Assembly (NCBI GenBank): GCA_016839805.1
Contig: JAEOTO010000031.1
Span: 124,001 to 188,000 of the forward strand
DNA from: Candidatus Hermodarchaeota archaeon
Lineage (GTDB): Archaea; Asgardarchaeota; Hermodarchaeia; Hermodarchaeales; Hermodarchaeaceae
Length of the DNA stretch: 64,000 nt
Direction of reading: 5' to 3'
Part shown: positions 1-8,709 of the stretch, in pieces
Layout: each line of letters starts with the position of its first letter
How positions within the stretch are numbered: the stretch's first letter is position 1
The notes under the pieces: model-generated
Databases searched by the model: none
The model's input: the letters and a program-made list of their open reading frames with translations, nothing else
Told to the model about the DNA's origin: nothing
Translations under genes and position numbers: made by a program

Positions 1-680
1 ACTAATAACACGAATTGCCGAGCGGAAGATAACAGGTCTATGACTAAATCATTTAGACCATTCGAGGTATTGATGAAGACACTTTTGCTATTTCGGGGTA
101 AAACGGAGGAAAGAGAATACCTTTGTTTATCTTGAGGATAATCTGAATATTCATCAGTAAATGCCAGAAAATACGCCCTTGCCTCCTTCACGAGCTTTCT
201 TTGCTTTGATACGATTACAAGATCACGGAGAGTTTTTAGATCCCTTGTTATGAAATTTGCTGAACCCACCGCAACTGCTTTCTCTGTTAACATCAATTTG
301 AAATGAATCCTGGGTCGATTGGCAATCTCAACCTCTAAATTCTGAACTCCGGAAATACCTTTAACCTGCTCAGCATCTATTTTGCTTCCGAGAATTATCC
401 GAAATCGAAGGTAGTCAGCAGCGTCATTAAGAAGGGCTGATACTAGCTTTTTCTCGATACGGGGAAAGGCGAGCCACAAATCTTTTTCTGCTAAGTCAAC
501 CATTGAAGAATACTCAGGTCCAATAGCGTGCTCTGCTAAATATACCAGGGATTTTCGTTCCAACTCCTCAGGAACAGAAAGTATCATTTGTATAAATGGA
601 ATGATTTCCTCCTTGAACTCCATAAATATCATGAGAATTACAGAACCAATGATTAGCGTCATGAAGATCGCGGGAAACAT
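1..680 (-). CDS. Membrane-anchored PLD-like domain protein (C-terminus beyond window)
   Basis: This is an open minus-strand frame running off the left edge. The chosen start ATG at 680 is preceded by GGAG about ten bases upstream. Residues 1-22 form one hydrophobic helix, so the protein is probably anchored to the membrane with the rest in the cytoplasm. A soluble domain follows that contains HFK, then E, then GSAN (encoded near 260-305), which matches the H-x-K(x)4-(D/E) plus GS-x-N signature of the phospholipase D fold. The usual Asp is replaced by Glu or shifted. The PLD fold is also used non-enzymatically, for example in TrmB-like regulators, so nuclease or lipase activity cannot be assumed. 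The missing C-terminus could hold a second HKD motif. Confidence 0.6.
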   Translation of the reverse strand, partial: MFPAIFMTLIIGSVILMIFMEFKEEIIPFIQMILSVPEELERKSLVYLAEHAIGPEYSSMVDLAEKDLWLAFPRIEKKLVSALLNDAADYLRFRIILGSKIDAEQVKGISGVQNLEVEIANRPRIHFKLMLTEKAVAVGSANFITRDLKTLRDLVIVSKQRKLVKEARAYFLAFTDEYSDYPQDKQRYSLSSVLPRNSKSVFINTSNGLNDLVIDLLSSARQFVLL

Positions 681-830
681 ATTTCGTAAGGTCTCCCAGT
701 GGCTGGAAATTCAGACCCCATAAGGAAACATGTCATTTATTTATTTTTGGCAAAAATGTGACATTTGACCCACTTTTTCACTTCTTTCCATTTTTTGCTG
801 TTTTTCGGAAAAAACGCCCAATGTCTTGCA

Positions 831-2543
831 TCATTCTTGGCGGAGGTAAGAATGGGCTGACCATCGAATGAGTATGAGGAGTAGCCCGAGAGTGTAAGGT
901 ACAACAAGGAGAGAGCTAAGAAGCATAAACCCTACTCCTGCGGGAAGAAAGCCCGATTGAAAAATTAGGACAGGCATAATGGCAATCCATGACAGGATTG
1001 GGTAAGTGATCATGAGTGCGACAGGAATTTCATTTTTGGCTCGGCTACTGTGTGGATACCGACTACCAAGTGAAATCCCTATGGCTGTTGATATGAGAAT
1101 GGCGTGGGGGAGAATCGCAATGGCAACCGGGAATAGTTCCAGACTCCCTAAAACGACAGCAACGTAGATGGCAAACGGGATTGCAAGAAAAATGGGCGTA
1201 ACGAGAAGTTGAAGATATTTAGAAAAAGTAAACCAAAAAGGTGACAGTTCTGATAACCGGAGAAGATACAAAGTCCCACGTTCACCTTGGAACGGATCCG
1301 AGGCGTTGATCGCAAGAAGTGGAATAATTATAACGAGTAACAAAGCATACAACGTTTCCATTACAGGTAGAAACGAGGGAGGTAACGGAACCACGATATT
1401 CAAAGTGGGAAGCAAACTCGTCAAAGTCAATGCAGCGATGATATTTACAACAATTCCAAAAAGGTAGAACAGTTTCCCGGGTTTTCGCAACCCTGTGATG
1501 AGATCCTTTTTGAACACAGAACGCAAGGGGCTCTTGGCCTGTTCAAACGTGATGGGCAGTCCACTTAATGCTCCACGAGCAGTTCCACGGTGGCGCGTAA
1601 TGGCAGCAATTTCCTCATACATGTCAACAGTAATTCTATTAGTTAACCATCGTGTGATTAGCAGTATCAACAAATAAGCAATAAATAACCCTAAAAATAG
1701 CCAGGGAAGTGCAGGGACATGAAGGTAAGTGAAAGGTTCTATTGGGCCCCACCATGCAGGCAACAATCCCCTTAAAGGGAGACCACTAAATGCCAGAGCA
1801 ACGAATAAGTAAGCAAGATTGTACATCGGTGAAGGAATGACTATTCCACTCACCACCCAAAAAGGAGATATTATTAGGATAATACCAATTACCAAGACTA
1901 CATAAAACACAATCCGGTATATTCGTCGATAAGGTCGGGATTGTGATACAAATTTCCGTAATGCATACAAACCTTGGGCAGCGACAGCGCCAATCTCTGC
2001 AAGTAAAAAGCCAAGCAGAATCATGAGGGCGATAAAGGCAATGGATAACCCATAATCACGCATAAAGAACCAGACGATAGGTTGAATGGCTACAAATATG
2101 TAGATAAAGAAAATCAACCTACGAGAGATAGATCGCAAGTATTTAGCTGTATAAAATACCTGACCAGGCATGGGTGCGGGAAAAAGAAAATCAGCATCAG
2201 CTGATTCTGATTCTGAACCTAAAGGAACCCCAAGAATTGCTTTAACTATTTGTTGGGCAACTAGAAGGGTGAGAATTGCATAGATGAACCATATAGCTGA
2301 AGGTCCGATGATTCCAGTTTCTCTAGTGAGTAGATATAATGCGTTGCGAAGTTCATATGACAGTCCATAAGGGTCGAGCATCAAAAACCATAGGAGCCAC
2401 ATAATGAGTAGGACAATGACTACTGAGATGATTTGTACTGTAATATAAATGGGACGTGAAATCAAGGTACGAAAATGATTCCAGACACGTCGATACTCCC
2501 ACCGAGTGACTATATAAGTGCTAACGGATTCCATGACCCTCAT
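831..2543 (-). CDS. ABC transporter permease (ABC-2/exporter type, multi-spanning)
   Basis: This is a 570-residue, very hydrophobic protein with roughly a dozen predicted membrane helices and a soluble stretch near residues 300-345. Its start overlaps the stop of the upstream ATPase gene (2540-2543), which is typical of translational coupling. The length and the lone ATPase partner fit the large one-gene permeases of CcmA/ABC-2 type exporters. No substrate can be inferred. The pair probably forms a homodimeric exporter or a complex that acts on the membrane or cell surface. Family assignment rests on topology and context, because the permease has no catalytic motif. Confidence 0.72.
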   Translation of the reverse strand: MRVMESVSTYIVTRWEYRRVWNHFRTLISRPIYITVQIISVVIVLLIMWLLWFLMLDPYGLSYELRNALYLLTRETGIIGPSAIWFIYAILTLLVAQQIVKAILGVPLGSESESADADFLFPAPMPGQVFYTAKYLRSISRRLIFFIYIFVAIQPIVWFFMRDYGLSIAFIALMILLGFLLAEIGAVAAQGLYALRKFVSQSRPYRRIYRIVFYVVLVIGIILIISPFWVVSGIVIPSPMYNLAYLFVALAFSGLPLRGLLPAWWGPIEPFTYLHVPALPWLFLGLFIAYLLILLITRWLTNRITVDMYEEIAAITRHRGTARGALSGLPITFEQAKSPLRSVFKKDLITGLRKPGKLFYLFGIVVNIIAALTLTSLLPTLNIVVPLPPSFLPVMETLYALLLVIIIPLLAINASDPFQGERGTLYLLRLSELSPFWFTFSKYLQLLVTPIFLAIPFAIYVAVVLGSLELFPVAIAILPHAILISTAIGISLGSRYPHSSRAKNEIPVALMITYPILSWIAIMPVLIFQSGFLPAGVGFMLLSSLLVVPYTLGLLLILIRWSAHSYLRQE

Positions 2544-3304
2544 TTCCCCCGAAGTGTCTTGATATAGTATTTTTCTAAGTTAGCGCGACCTCCGATTTCA
2601 GTGCGGAGCTCTTCAACGGAACCGGCTGCCACCTTCACGCCTTCTGAAATAATGGTAAATTCATCACTAACCTCTTCTGCCACACTTAGATTATGAGTCG
2701 ATAATAGAATGGTGCTCCCATTTTGTGCAAGTTCACGGAAAACCTGTTTGAGCACAAATCCACCTTCTGGGTCGAGTCCATAGATTGGTTCATCCATCAA
2801 CAGGACTTTGGGGTTGCGTATCAGGAGAGCACATAGAAGGGTTCGTTGGAGCATTCCCCGAGAAAGATCGCCAAGGTACTTATTCAAGTATCCTAAGATG
2901 TCGAATCGTGTGACATAATGTTGTTTTCGTTTTTTAAACAAATCTCGAGGTACTTGGTAAAGGCTTCCAATGAAATGAAGAAACTCGTCGACTCGGAGAG
3001 CATCATAAGCAGTGGGCGTGTCAGGAAGAAATCCAAGTTGGGCTTTTGCTTGGCTGGATTCACGGAGCATATCATGCCCCATTATGAAGATAGATCCTCG
3101 GTTAGGTCGACTCAAACCAGCAAGTAAGCGAAGTGTTGTAGTTTTCCCAGCTCCATTGGGCCCAACGAGGGCGTGCACTTTTCCTTGCTCGATTTTAAGA
3201 TTAAGCCGATTTACAGCCAGAACTCCAGGGGGGAAAATTTTGCTCAACTTGAAAGTTTCAATCGCAGGTGTGTCTAGCTCGGAATCGTTTTTAGTTCTTG
3301 GCAT
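2540..3304 (-). CDS. ABC transporter ATP-binding protein
   Basis: This 254-residue ATPase has all the ABC landmarks: Walker A GPNGAGKTT near residue 50, a Q-loop region, a signature LSRGM near 148, Walker B VLLMDEP near 168, and a switch His in LLSTHN near 200. It belongs to the CcmA/ABC-2 group of exporter ATPases. It energises the permease encoded just downstream, whose start it overlaps by four bases. ATG at 3304 follows a GAGGT-like ribosome-binding site. A small SAP-like membrane protein lies 46 bases upstream on the same strand and is probably in the operon. Confidence 0.92.
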   Translation of the reverse strand: MPRTKNDSELDTPAIETFKLSKIFPPGVLAVNRLNLKIEQGKVHALVGPNGAGKTTTLRLLAGLSRPNRGSIFIMGHDMLRESSQAKAQLGFLPDTPTAYDALRVDEFLHFIGSLYQVPRDLFKKRKQHYVTRFDILGYLNKYLGDLSRGMLQRTLLCALLIRNPKVLLMDEPIYGLDPEGGFVLKQVFRELAQNGSTILLSTHNLSVAEEVSDEFTIISEGVKVAAGSVEELRTEIGGRANLEKYYIKTLRGK

Positions 3305-3350
3305 CTAGCTTACCTCGGAATACTTGGTTGGTGTCCTCCTTATCTGGGCA

Positions 3351-3827
3351 TTAGATTTGTGTCCATTGTAGTGGGAGTGGCATAAAGACGATAACGACGA
3401 TAATGATGAGAACAGCTCCGATGATTAGAGCGGCTCGAACAACGGGAGTAATGCTCCGATATCCTGTTTTCAAAGCAAGGGAGAACAACGCTGCTGCAAT
3501 CAAAAATCCTCCGAGCCCCCGAAATACAACATAAATTGGAGCTAATAGCCACGTGAATTGATTCGTGAAAGTTGGTTGAAATTGAAAGAGGGTTTCAAGT
3601 GCTAAAATAAAAGTTGCTATTAAAACGAATAGTAGCCCCACGAGAATGAATCGTTGTTCGGAGAATGAGTGGATTTCTCCAAAGTCTTGGAGGGCATATT
3701 GCTTTTCAATTTGGGTGATGAGTTCGGCCCGACTCATCGATTTGGTTACTTTGATTCCAAGTTTGTCTGCTTCTTGTTCTAGCCCCTCCCGATCTAAAGT
3801 CAAGAGCTTATCTCGTAAATCAGTCAT
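3351..3827 (-). CDS. Small membrane protein with N-terminal SAP/HeH-like domain
   Basis: This is a protein of about 158 residues. The start at 3827 is preferred to the ATG at 3833, because GGAGGTCG lies eight bases before the inner ATG and only two before the outer one. Residues 1-45 form a helical LxxLxxEGLxxEADKLGIKV...SRAELI pattern that resembles SAP/HeH/Rho-N helix-extension-helix modules. Three hydrophobic helices follow (roughly 60-80, 90-115 and 125-150). It sits immediately upstream of the ABC ATPase on the same strand and is probably co-transcribed. Its function is unknown; membrane tethering of a nucleic-acid or protein partner would be inference. Confidence 0.65.
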   Translation of the reverse strand: MTDLRDKLLTLDREGLEQEADKLGIKVTKSMSRAELITQIEKQYALQDFGEIHSFSEQRFILVGLLFVLIATFILALETLFQFQPTFTNQFTWLLAPIYVVFRGLGGFLIAAALFSLALKTGYRSITPVVRAALIIGAVLIIIVVIVFMPLPLQWTQI

Positions 3828-3973
3828 TTCCATCGACCTCCTAGAAGCCAGATTATGGTTGTTTCTATTTGTTTTAAGAATAAGGTTTCTTGCAGGTCAC
3901 TATACTATTATACGTTTTTATCTTGGCAAAATCCACTCCAAATAGAAAATATGTAGAAGCCAAGTCACTCGGT

Positions 3974-4225
3974 TTACGTTTTATGATAGGGTTCTGTTGG
4001 GGGTGGAGAAGTTCGAGATAAAATGAGAAGACTATACAAAAGGAGAGCTATGAAAATAAGCGCCGAAATCAAAGGAAAGACTATTTTCATAAAAGGGAGG
4101 TTCCAGATTGGAAAATTAGGAGGCCAAAATGGGGCGGTCCAACCTAATACAAAAAGGATTGATCCAATCACAAGCAGAATAGTCGCAAAAGCCCATGCGG
4201 TTCGATTTGATAAATCAGAGAGCAT
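3974..4225 (-). CDS. Small two-helix membrane protein
   Basis: This hypothetical protein of about 83 residues has two hydrophobic helices (about 10-30 and 45-70) and a short polar, proline-rich tail. The frame opens at a TTG at 4252, but the ATG at 4225 is preceded by GAGTGA at good spacing and is chosen. It lies upstream of the SAP-like membrane protein and ABC genes on the same strand, separated by about 150 bases that contain AT-rich, promoter-like sequence. No family is recognised. Confidence 0.5.
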   Translation of the reverse strand: MLSDLSNRTAWAFATILLVIGSILFVLGWTAPFWPPNFPIWNLPFMKIVFPLISALIFIALLLYSLLILSRTSPPPTEPYHKT

Positions 4226-4296
4226 TAGTAAGTCACTCAGCCCGAGTAACAATTGATGATTTATGTTAGTATTAATCCCTTCATAGGCTTTATGCC

Positions 4297-7161
4297 TTAA
4301 CTCTGATTCTTTGTTACTTTTGCTGGATTTTCTACCTCTGGAGTTTCTATTGATGCTTGATGAGATTGATAACGCAAAACGAGTTTAAACACCTCCACGA
4401 CGACAAAAACCGATAGCGAAAGTAGAATCACAATTAGCCAATCTTGTGGGAGCAATGGTACAGTAGCGAAAACGGTTGATAAGGGTGGAAAGTAAAGAAT
4501 GAATAGATGAAGACTAATGGAAATGCATATCGCAAGGAGGAGCAATCGGTTTTTCAGGAAACCAACTTGGAAAAGAGATAGATGCCCAGACCGTGAATTG
4601 AGAGCATTCACCATTTGAGTCATGACGAGCACCGTAAAAGCGAGAGTCCCAGCTCGAAGCCATGCAACTTCTACGGGTAAGCCAGGACCCCCGAGTGCAA
4701 TGGGTGTTGTTAGCCAAGTCATTTCATATGTATAGATGCCAAGTGTCACTAACCCGATGGTTATTCCGACGATCAATATCAGAATCCAGACACGTTGCGT
4801 TATCACTCCTTCCTTGGGATCTCTAGGTCCCCGTTCCATCACATCGGGTTCCATGGGATCCATCCCAAGGGCTAAAGCTGGTAAACCATCCGTGACCAAA
4901 TTGACGAATAAGATTTGAATTGCAAGAAGTGGGAGAGGCCAACGAAAAATAACTGAGAGCGTGATGCTAGCTAAAAAGATGACCAGAATTTCACCCGCAT
5001 TACATGAGAGAAGATAGGAAATAAACTTCCGAGTGTTATCTCCAATACCCCGCCCCTCTTCAATCGCATTAACGATAGAAGCATAATTATCATCGACCAG
5101 AATCATATCTGCTGCTTCTTTGGCAACATCTGTCCCAGTAACACCCATCGCGATACCGATATCAGCATACTTGAGGGCAGGAGCATCATTAACACCATCA
5201 CCGGTCATTGCAGTGACGTGTCCTCTATTCTTTAAGGCTTGGACAATCCGTAATTTGTGTTCGGGTGAGACCCTCGCATACACTCGGACTTGTGGAGCTG
5301 CATCTGTGAGATCCTCATCAGATAGGGCATCGAGAGCCTTACCAGTTAAGACCGCATCATCTGGTTCTAACATACCTAGCTCATTGGCGATAGCGACAGC
5401 AGTATATTGGTTATCTCCTGTTATCATGACCGATTTGATACCCGCTTTACGGGCAGTCTTTATTGCATCAAACACTTCGGGTCGTGGGGGATCCATCATT
5501 CCCACTAATCCGACAAAGACCAGTTCTTCTTCTACTCCTTCAGGAGAAATATCACAAAGTTCTTCAGGGCAAATTCGGTAAGCCATGCCTAACACACGAA
5601 GTGCTTTATTAGCCATTTTATCATTACTGCCCAGAATGAGGGCTCGATCCTCTTGACTCAGTGGACGTATCCCATTGCCAGTGTAAATGTGAGTACTCTT
5701 TTCAAGCACAACCTCTGGAGCACCCTTGATATATGCAATCGTTTCTTGTTCAGGTGAGTCATGCAATGTGGACATCCGTTTTCGCTCAGGATCAAAAGGC
5801 AGTTCAGCAATTCGCTCATAATTTCGTAGAACTTGATCCGACAGACCTGCTTTGTGTGCAGCAACTATTAAAGCGCCTTCAGTTGGATCACCCACAACTT
5901 CCCAAACGTTATTTTGTTGGCGAACAGTTGCATTGTTACATAGCCTTCCAATTCGCAAAAGCAGAGTCAGTTGTTGATTTTGTAAAGGATTAATCTTTGT
6001 GCCATTATGGAAAAATTCACCATTAGGAGAATACCCTGCACCTGTGACCAGAAAGCTTTGACTTGGCACGAAAAGTTCGCGAACCGTCATTTCATCCTTT
6101 GTGAGAGTTCCGGTTTTATCAGAGCAAATGACATCCGCAGATCCCAGTGTTTCCACAGCAGGCAGGCGTCGGATGATGGCATTTCGTTTTACCATGCGTT
6201 GAACACCTAATGCCAAAGTGATTGTAATAACTGCAGGTAGACCCTCGGGGATAGCTGCCACAGCAAGTGCTACAGCAATCACGAAAAGGTCTAGAAATGT
6301 TTCCAGTGTGAAGGGGGGGATAAGAAGATTTTCAACAACTTGGACGGTAAGGATTATCAAACAGATGATAAGAATTGCGATGCCCAATTGTTTGCCGAGG
6401 CGATGCATTCGTTTTTGTTGAGGTGTTTCTTTTTCGCCTGCTGTTTGGATCATTCCGGCGATGCGACCAATTTCAGTTTTCATGCCAGTTTGTGTTACAA
6501 CAGCTTGCCCTCGACCAGACGTAATGATTGTACCAGAATGCACCATGTTAGAACGGTCAGCTAAAGGGATATTGCGATCAAGAATAGCCTTGACTTCTTT
6601 TTTCACCGGCAAGGATTCGCCAGTGAGGGAGGCTTCATCTGTGTAGATGTTATGTGATTCAATGAGTCGAGCATCTGCAGGAAGCCTGTCACCCGTCTCT
6701 AGACGCAGAATATCACCAGGGACGATGTTAGAGGCGGGTTCGTCTACGGGTTCACCGTTGCGGAGTAGGTGTGCTCTTGGTGCCGCCATTTCTTTTAGTG
6801 CTTCAATAGATTTCTCGGCACGATATTCTTGAGTGAAACCCATTATTGCATTGATGATAACAATAACCATAATCACAATAGCATCGATAGCAGGTTCCAT
6901 AAACCAGAATGCAATTAACCCGGAAATGACTGCAGCAAAAATGAGTATAATCACAAGAATATCTTTGAATTGAGAAAGAAACATGGTCAAGGGTCCTGGT
7001 CCCTTCACCGTTTCAAGCTCGTTAAGCCCAAATTCGATTAAGCGCCGCTCAACCTCATCTTGACTTAACCCTTGGTCAGTAACCTGTAGCTGCTCCATGA
7101 CCACAGATGCATCCTGAGTATGAGGGAGGGGCGATTCCGTCGTCAAAGACACGTCCGTCAC
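4297..7161 (-). CDS. P-type Ca2+-transporting ATPase (P2A class)
   Basis: This complete 954-residue P-type ATPase pumps a divalent cation, most likely Ca2+, out of the cytoplasm. It has the N-terminal cation ATPase domain, the TGES actuator loop, the M4 motif PEGLP with its flanking AAI, the phosphorylation motif DKTGTLT, the KGAPE nucleotide site, MTGDN and TGDGVNDAPALK. M5 carries NAGE and M6 carries NLVTDGLPA. PEGLP with N/E in M5 and N-x-x-TD in M6 is the ligand pattern of SERCA/PMR1-like pumps. The start is GTG at 7161. No ribosome-binding site is visible, but a TATA box sits about 30 bases upstream, which suggests a leaderless mRNA. It is monocistronic. Confidence 0.95.
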   Translation of the reverse strand: MTDVSLTTESPLPHTQDASVVMEQLQVTDQGLSQDEVERRLIEFGLNELETVKGPGPLTMFLSQFKDILVIILIFAAVISGLIAFWFMEPAIDAIVIMVIVIINAIMGFTQEYRAEKSIEALKEMAAPRAHLLRNGEPVDEPASNIVPGDILRLETGDRLPADARLIESHNIYTDEASLTGESLPVKKEVKAILDRNIPLADRSNMVHSGTIITSGRGQAVVTQTGMKTEIGRIAGMIQTAGEKETPQQKRMHRLGKQLGIAILIICLIILTVQVVENLLIPPFTLETFLDLFVIAVALAVAAIPEGLPAVITITLALGVQRMVKRNAIIRRLPAVETLGSADVICSDKTGTLTKDEMTVRELFVPSQSFLVTGAGYSPNGEFFHNGTKINPLQNQQLTLLLRIGRLCNNATVRQQNNVWEVVGDPTEGALIVAAHKAGLSDQVLRNYERIAELPFDPERKRMSTLHDSPEQETIAYIKGAPEVVLEKSTHIYTGNGIRPLSQEDRALILGSNDKMANKALRVLGMAYRICPEELCDISPEGVEEELVFVGLVGMMDPPRPEVFDAIKTARKAGIKSVMITGDNQYTAVAIANELGMLEPDDAVLTGKALDALSDEDLTDAAPQVRVYARVSPEHKLRIVQALKNRGHVTAMTGDGVNDAPALKYADIGIAMGVTGTDVAKEAADMILVDDNYASIVNAIEEGRGIGDNTRKFISYLLSCNAGEILVIFLASITLSVIFRWPLPLLAIQILFVNLVTDGLPALALGMDPMEPDVMERGPRDPKEGVITQRVWILILIVGITIGLVTLGIYTYEMTWLTTPIALGGPGLPVEVAWLRAGTLAFTVLVMTQMVNALNSRSGHLSLFQVGFLKNRLLLLAICISISLHLFILYFPPLSTVFATVPLLPQDWLIVILLSLSVFVVVEVFKLVLRYQSHQASIETPEVENPAKVTKNQS

Positions 7162-7186
7162 TTAATATGCCATCAAAGATTTAACG

Positions 7187-7195
7187 CTTTTATAT
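7187..7195 (-). promoter_or_regulatory. TATA box for the Ca2+-ATPase gene
   Basis: On the minus strand the sequence reads ATATAAAAG, centred about 30 bases before the GTG at 7161. No Shine-Dalgarno sequence lies between them. Transcription starting about 25 bases downstream of the box would begin almost at the start codon, which suggests a leaderless transcript. Confidence 0.6.
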
Positions 7196-7269
7196 GAGGT
7201 TTTCAACGCGTCTCGTTTATTTATAATTGTGTGTTATACGCTACTATTGGTCAGTTTGTTGAACTGTGA

Positions 7270-7926
7270 CTATTCTTTGCCCGTCTCAGTTTTTTCTATC
7301 TTTGGAAAAAGTGTCTTAGCAATCTCGTTACGCTTCTGTTGTTCCACTTGGGCTAGAAGTGTTTCAACTCGATAATCCACAGTGATGTTCCCCTCTTTAT
7401 TTTGAATAAAAACTCCTCCAATCATTTCAAGGGGCTTCTTCCCAATCGAGACTTTAGCACTTTCCCCTGCAACTTTAGAGATAGCCGTAGCGAGCCCGGT
7501 GATTTTTGAGATTATCGCCTGATCCTCTTTACGAGCACTCACCACGACATCGCCACCACCAATTTGAATACTTGCACTGATAATTAAGTTCTTGAGGAAG
7601 ACTTTATACTGGGCTGTTCCTCGCTCCTTTTCGAAGCGTTTCCGGGCTTGTTCAATGGCGTCATTAATAATTCGAGCTTTAGCAGTAAGAATCTTCATGT
7701 GTGCATCATTGCGAGCTTTACCAATTATACGGTCACCGGAGGCTTGAGCCATTTGGCGACGTCGGTCCGCCCAGCCAGTAAGGTTAGTCTTTGCATTTTC
7801 TGTTGCCTCTTCAGTGAGTTGGCGTGCCGAAACCTCTGCTTCGGCAATCATTCGTTTTGCCTCAGCCTTGGCTTCATCCACGATGGTTTTTTGGATCACA
7901 TCTGCTGCTGTGGATGACGCACTCAC
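7270..7926 (-). CDS. atpE: A/V-type ATP synthase subunit E
   Basis: Subunit E is a peripheral-stalk component that pairs with subunit H to hold the A3B3 head against rotation. This protein has 218 residues. The N-terminal ~110 residues are a long charged helix rich in Ala, Glu and Lys (EAKAEAKRMIAEAEVSA). The C-terminal domain is alpha/beta with the GGVFIQNKEGNITVDYRVETLL pattern typical of the vATP-synt_E family. GTG at 7926 overlaps the subunit H stop by four bases and follows GGAGG. H and E form a two-gene minus-strand operon here, separated from the other ATPase genes in the window. Confidence 0.9.
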   Translation of the reverse strand: MSASSTAADVIQKTIVDEAKAEAKRMIAEAEVSARQLTEEATENAKTNLTGWADRRRQMAQASGDRIIGKARNDAHMKILTAKARIINDAIEQARKRFEKERGTAQYKVFLKNLIISASIQIGGGDVVVSARKEDQAIISKITGLATAISKVAGESAKVSIGKKPLEMIGGVFIQNKEGNITVDYRVETLLAQVEQQKRNEIAKTLFPKIEKTETGKE

Positions 7927-8249
7927 TTTCCTCCACCTCCAAAGGCATAGACACCCTTGATTATGATGTCGACTGTTTTTTTAATATTCTTTGTCCCTTG
8001 TTCTTCTAAAGATACAGCTTCTTCGTCAGCTTTTAAGAGAATCCGCTGGGATTTGTTTTTAGCTTTGCTTTCAACACTTTTTTGCAGCGCTTCAATCTCT
8101 TTAGTAAGCTGGGTGCGAACAATCTGTTCAATACCTCGAGCTTTCCGTTCAGCGTCCCGTTGAATTTCCTCAACCTGACTTTGGGCTTTTTCACGAATTT
8201 GTACCGCTTCAGCTTCAGCTTTTTCTACGCCTTCTAGAACCTCACTCAT
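7923..8249 (-). CDS. ahaH: A/V-type ATP synthase subunit H (stalk)
   Basis: This protein of about 108 residues is almost entirely a charged coiled coil, the AhaH/subunit G-like partner of subunit E. It ends in a short Gly-rich tail. The frame opens at GTG 8258, but ATG 8249 has GGTG nine bases upstream and gives the usual family length, so it is preferred. It is the first gene of the H-E operon and is transcribed divergently from the AtpZ-like gene and subunit C. Confidence 0.85.
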   Translation of the reverse strand: MSEVLEGVEKAEAEAVQIREKAQSQVEEIQRDAERKARGIEQIVRTQLTKEIEALQKSVESKAKNKSQRILLKADEEAVSLEEQGTKNIKKTVDIIIKGVYAFGGGGK

Positions 8250-8438
8250 CGTATACACCGAGAGGATTATATCGGTATTTGGTCGTTACTCGCTTCTGAA
8301 CATTGACCTTTCTTAATAAGCCTTATTATCAGTTGAATTTCGTAAGTAATAACAAATATTCCGAAACCTTAAGAATGAGCTCTATGCTACTATCGACTTC
8401 GAGCAGAGAAATATTTTCAATGCCATTTGGTGATTGTA
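8250..8438. promoter_or_regulatory. Divergent promoter region between ATPase H-E and AtpZ-like/C operons
   Basis: This is a 189-base AT-rich intergenic region between divergent ATPase operons. A minus-strand CTTATTAAG box near 8313-8325 and a plus-strand CCTTAAGAA box near 8368 are candidate TATA elements. The sharing suggests coordinated expression of the two halves. Transcription starts are not proven. Confidence 0.4.
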
Positions 8439-8666
8439 ATGAGCGATGAACCACCGGTCTCAATGGGAAAAGCCTTCCGTTACACTACCATCGCTTGTGA
8501 AATCCTTATCTTCGCCCTTGTTGGCTGGATCATTGGACCGTATATTTGGGGACCGGGTGGCGAATATATTGGGGCCCTGATTGGTGCATTAATCGGGACG
8601 TTTATGATGTTTATCACTCTGTTTTACATAGCAGGGCTCTTTGGTCGAAGTAAAAAAATGGAGTAA
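8439..8666 (+). CDS. AtpZ-like two-helix membrane protein
   Basis: This is a protein of about 75 residues with two membrane helices (about 18-36 and 44-66) separated by a short Gly-rich turn (GPGGEYIG). The pattern resembles AtpZ/ATPase_gene1 proteins that precede bacterial F-ATPase operons and help ion transport or assembly. ATG at 8439 is preceded by GGTGAT with proper spacing and is preferred to the TTG/GTG codons just upstream. It lies 43 bases before subunit C, probably in the same transcript. The similarity is based on size, topology and position and should be tested by profile search. Confidence 0.55.
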   Translation: MSDEPPVSMGKAFRYTTIACEILIFALVGWIIGPYIWGPGGEYIGALIGALIGTFMMFITLFYIAGLFGRSKKME

Positions 8667-8709
8667 TAAGAAGAAGGCTTATCATGGAGAAAGAAAAAGG
8701 TAAGGAATA

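Noticed and set aside
5120..5581. 153-codon plus-strand open frame
   Set aside because: It lies antisense within the Ca2+-ATPase gene, which has an unbroken conserved protein. The composition (Ser/Ala/Pro-rich) is typical of a shadow frame.
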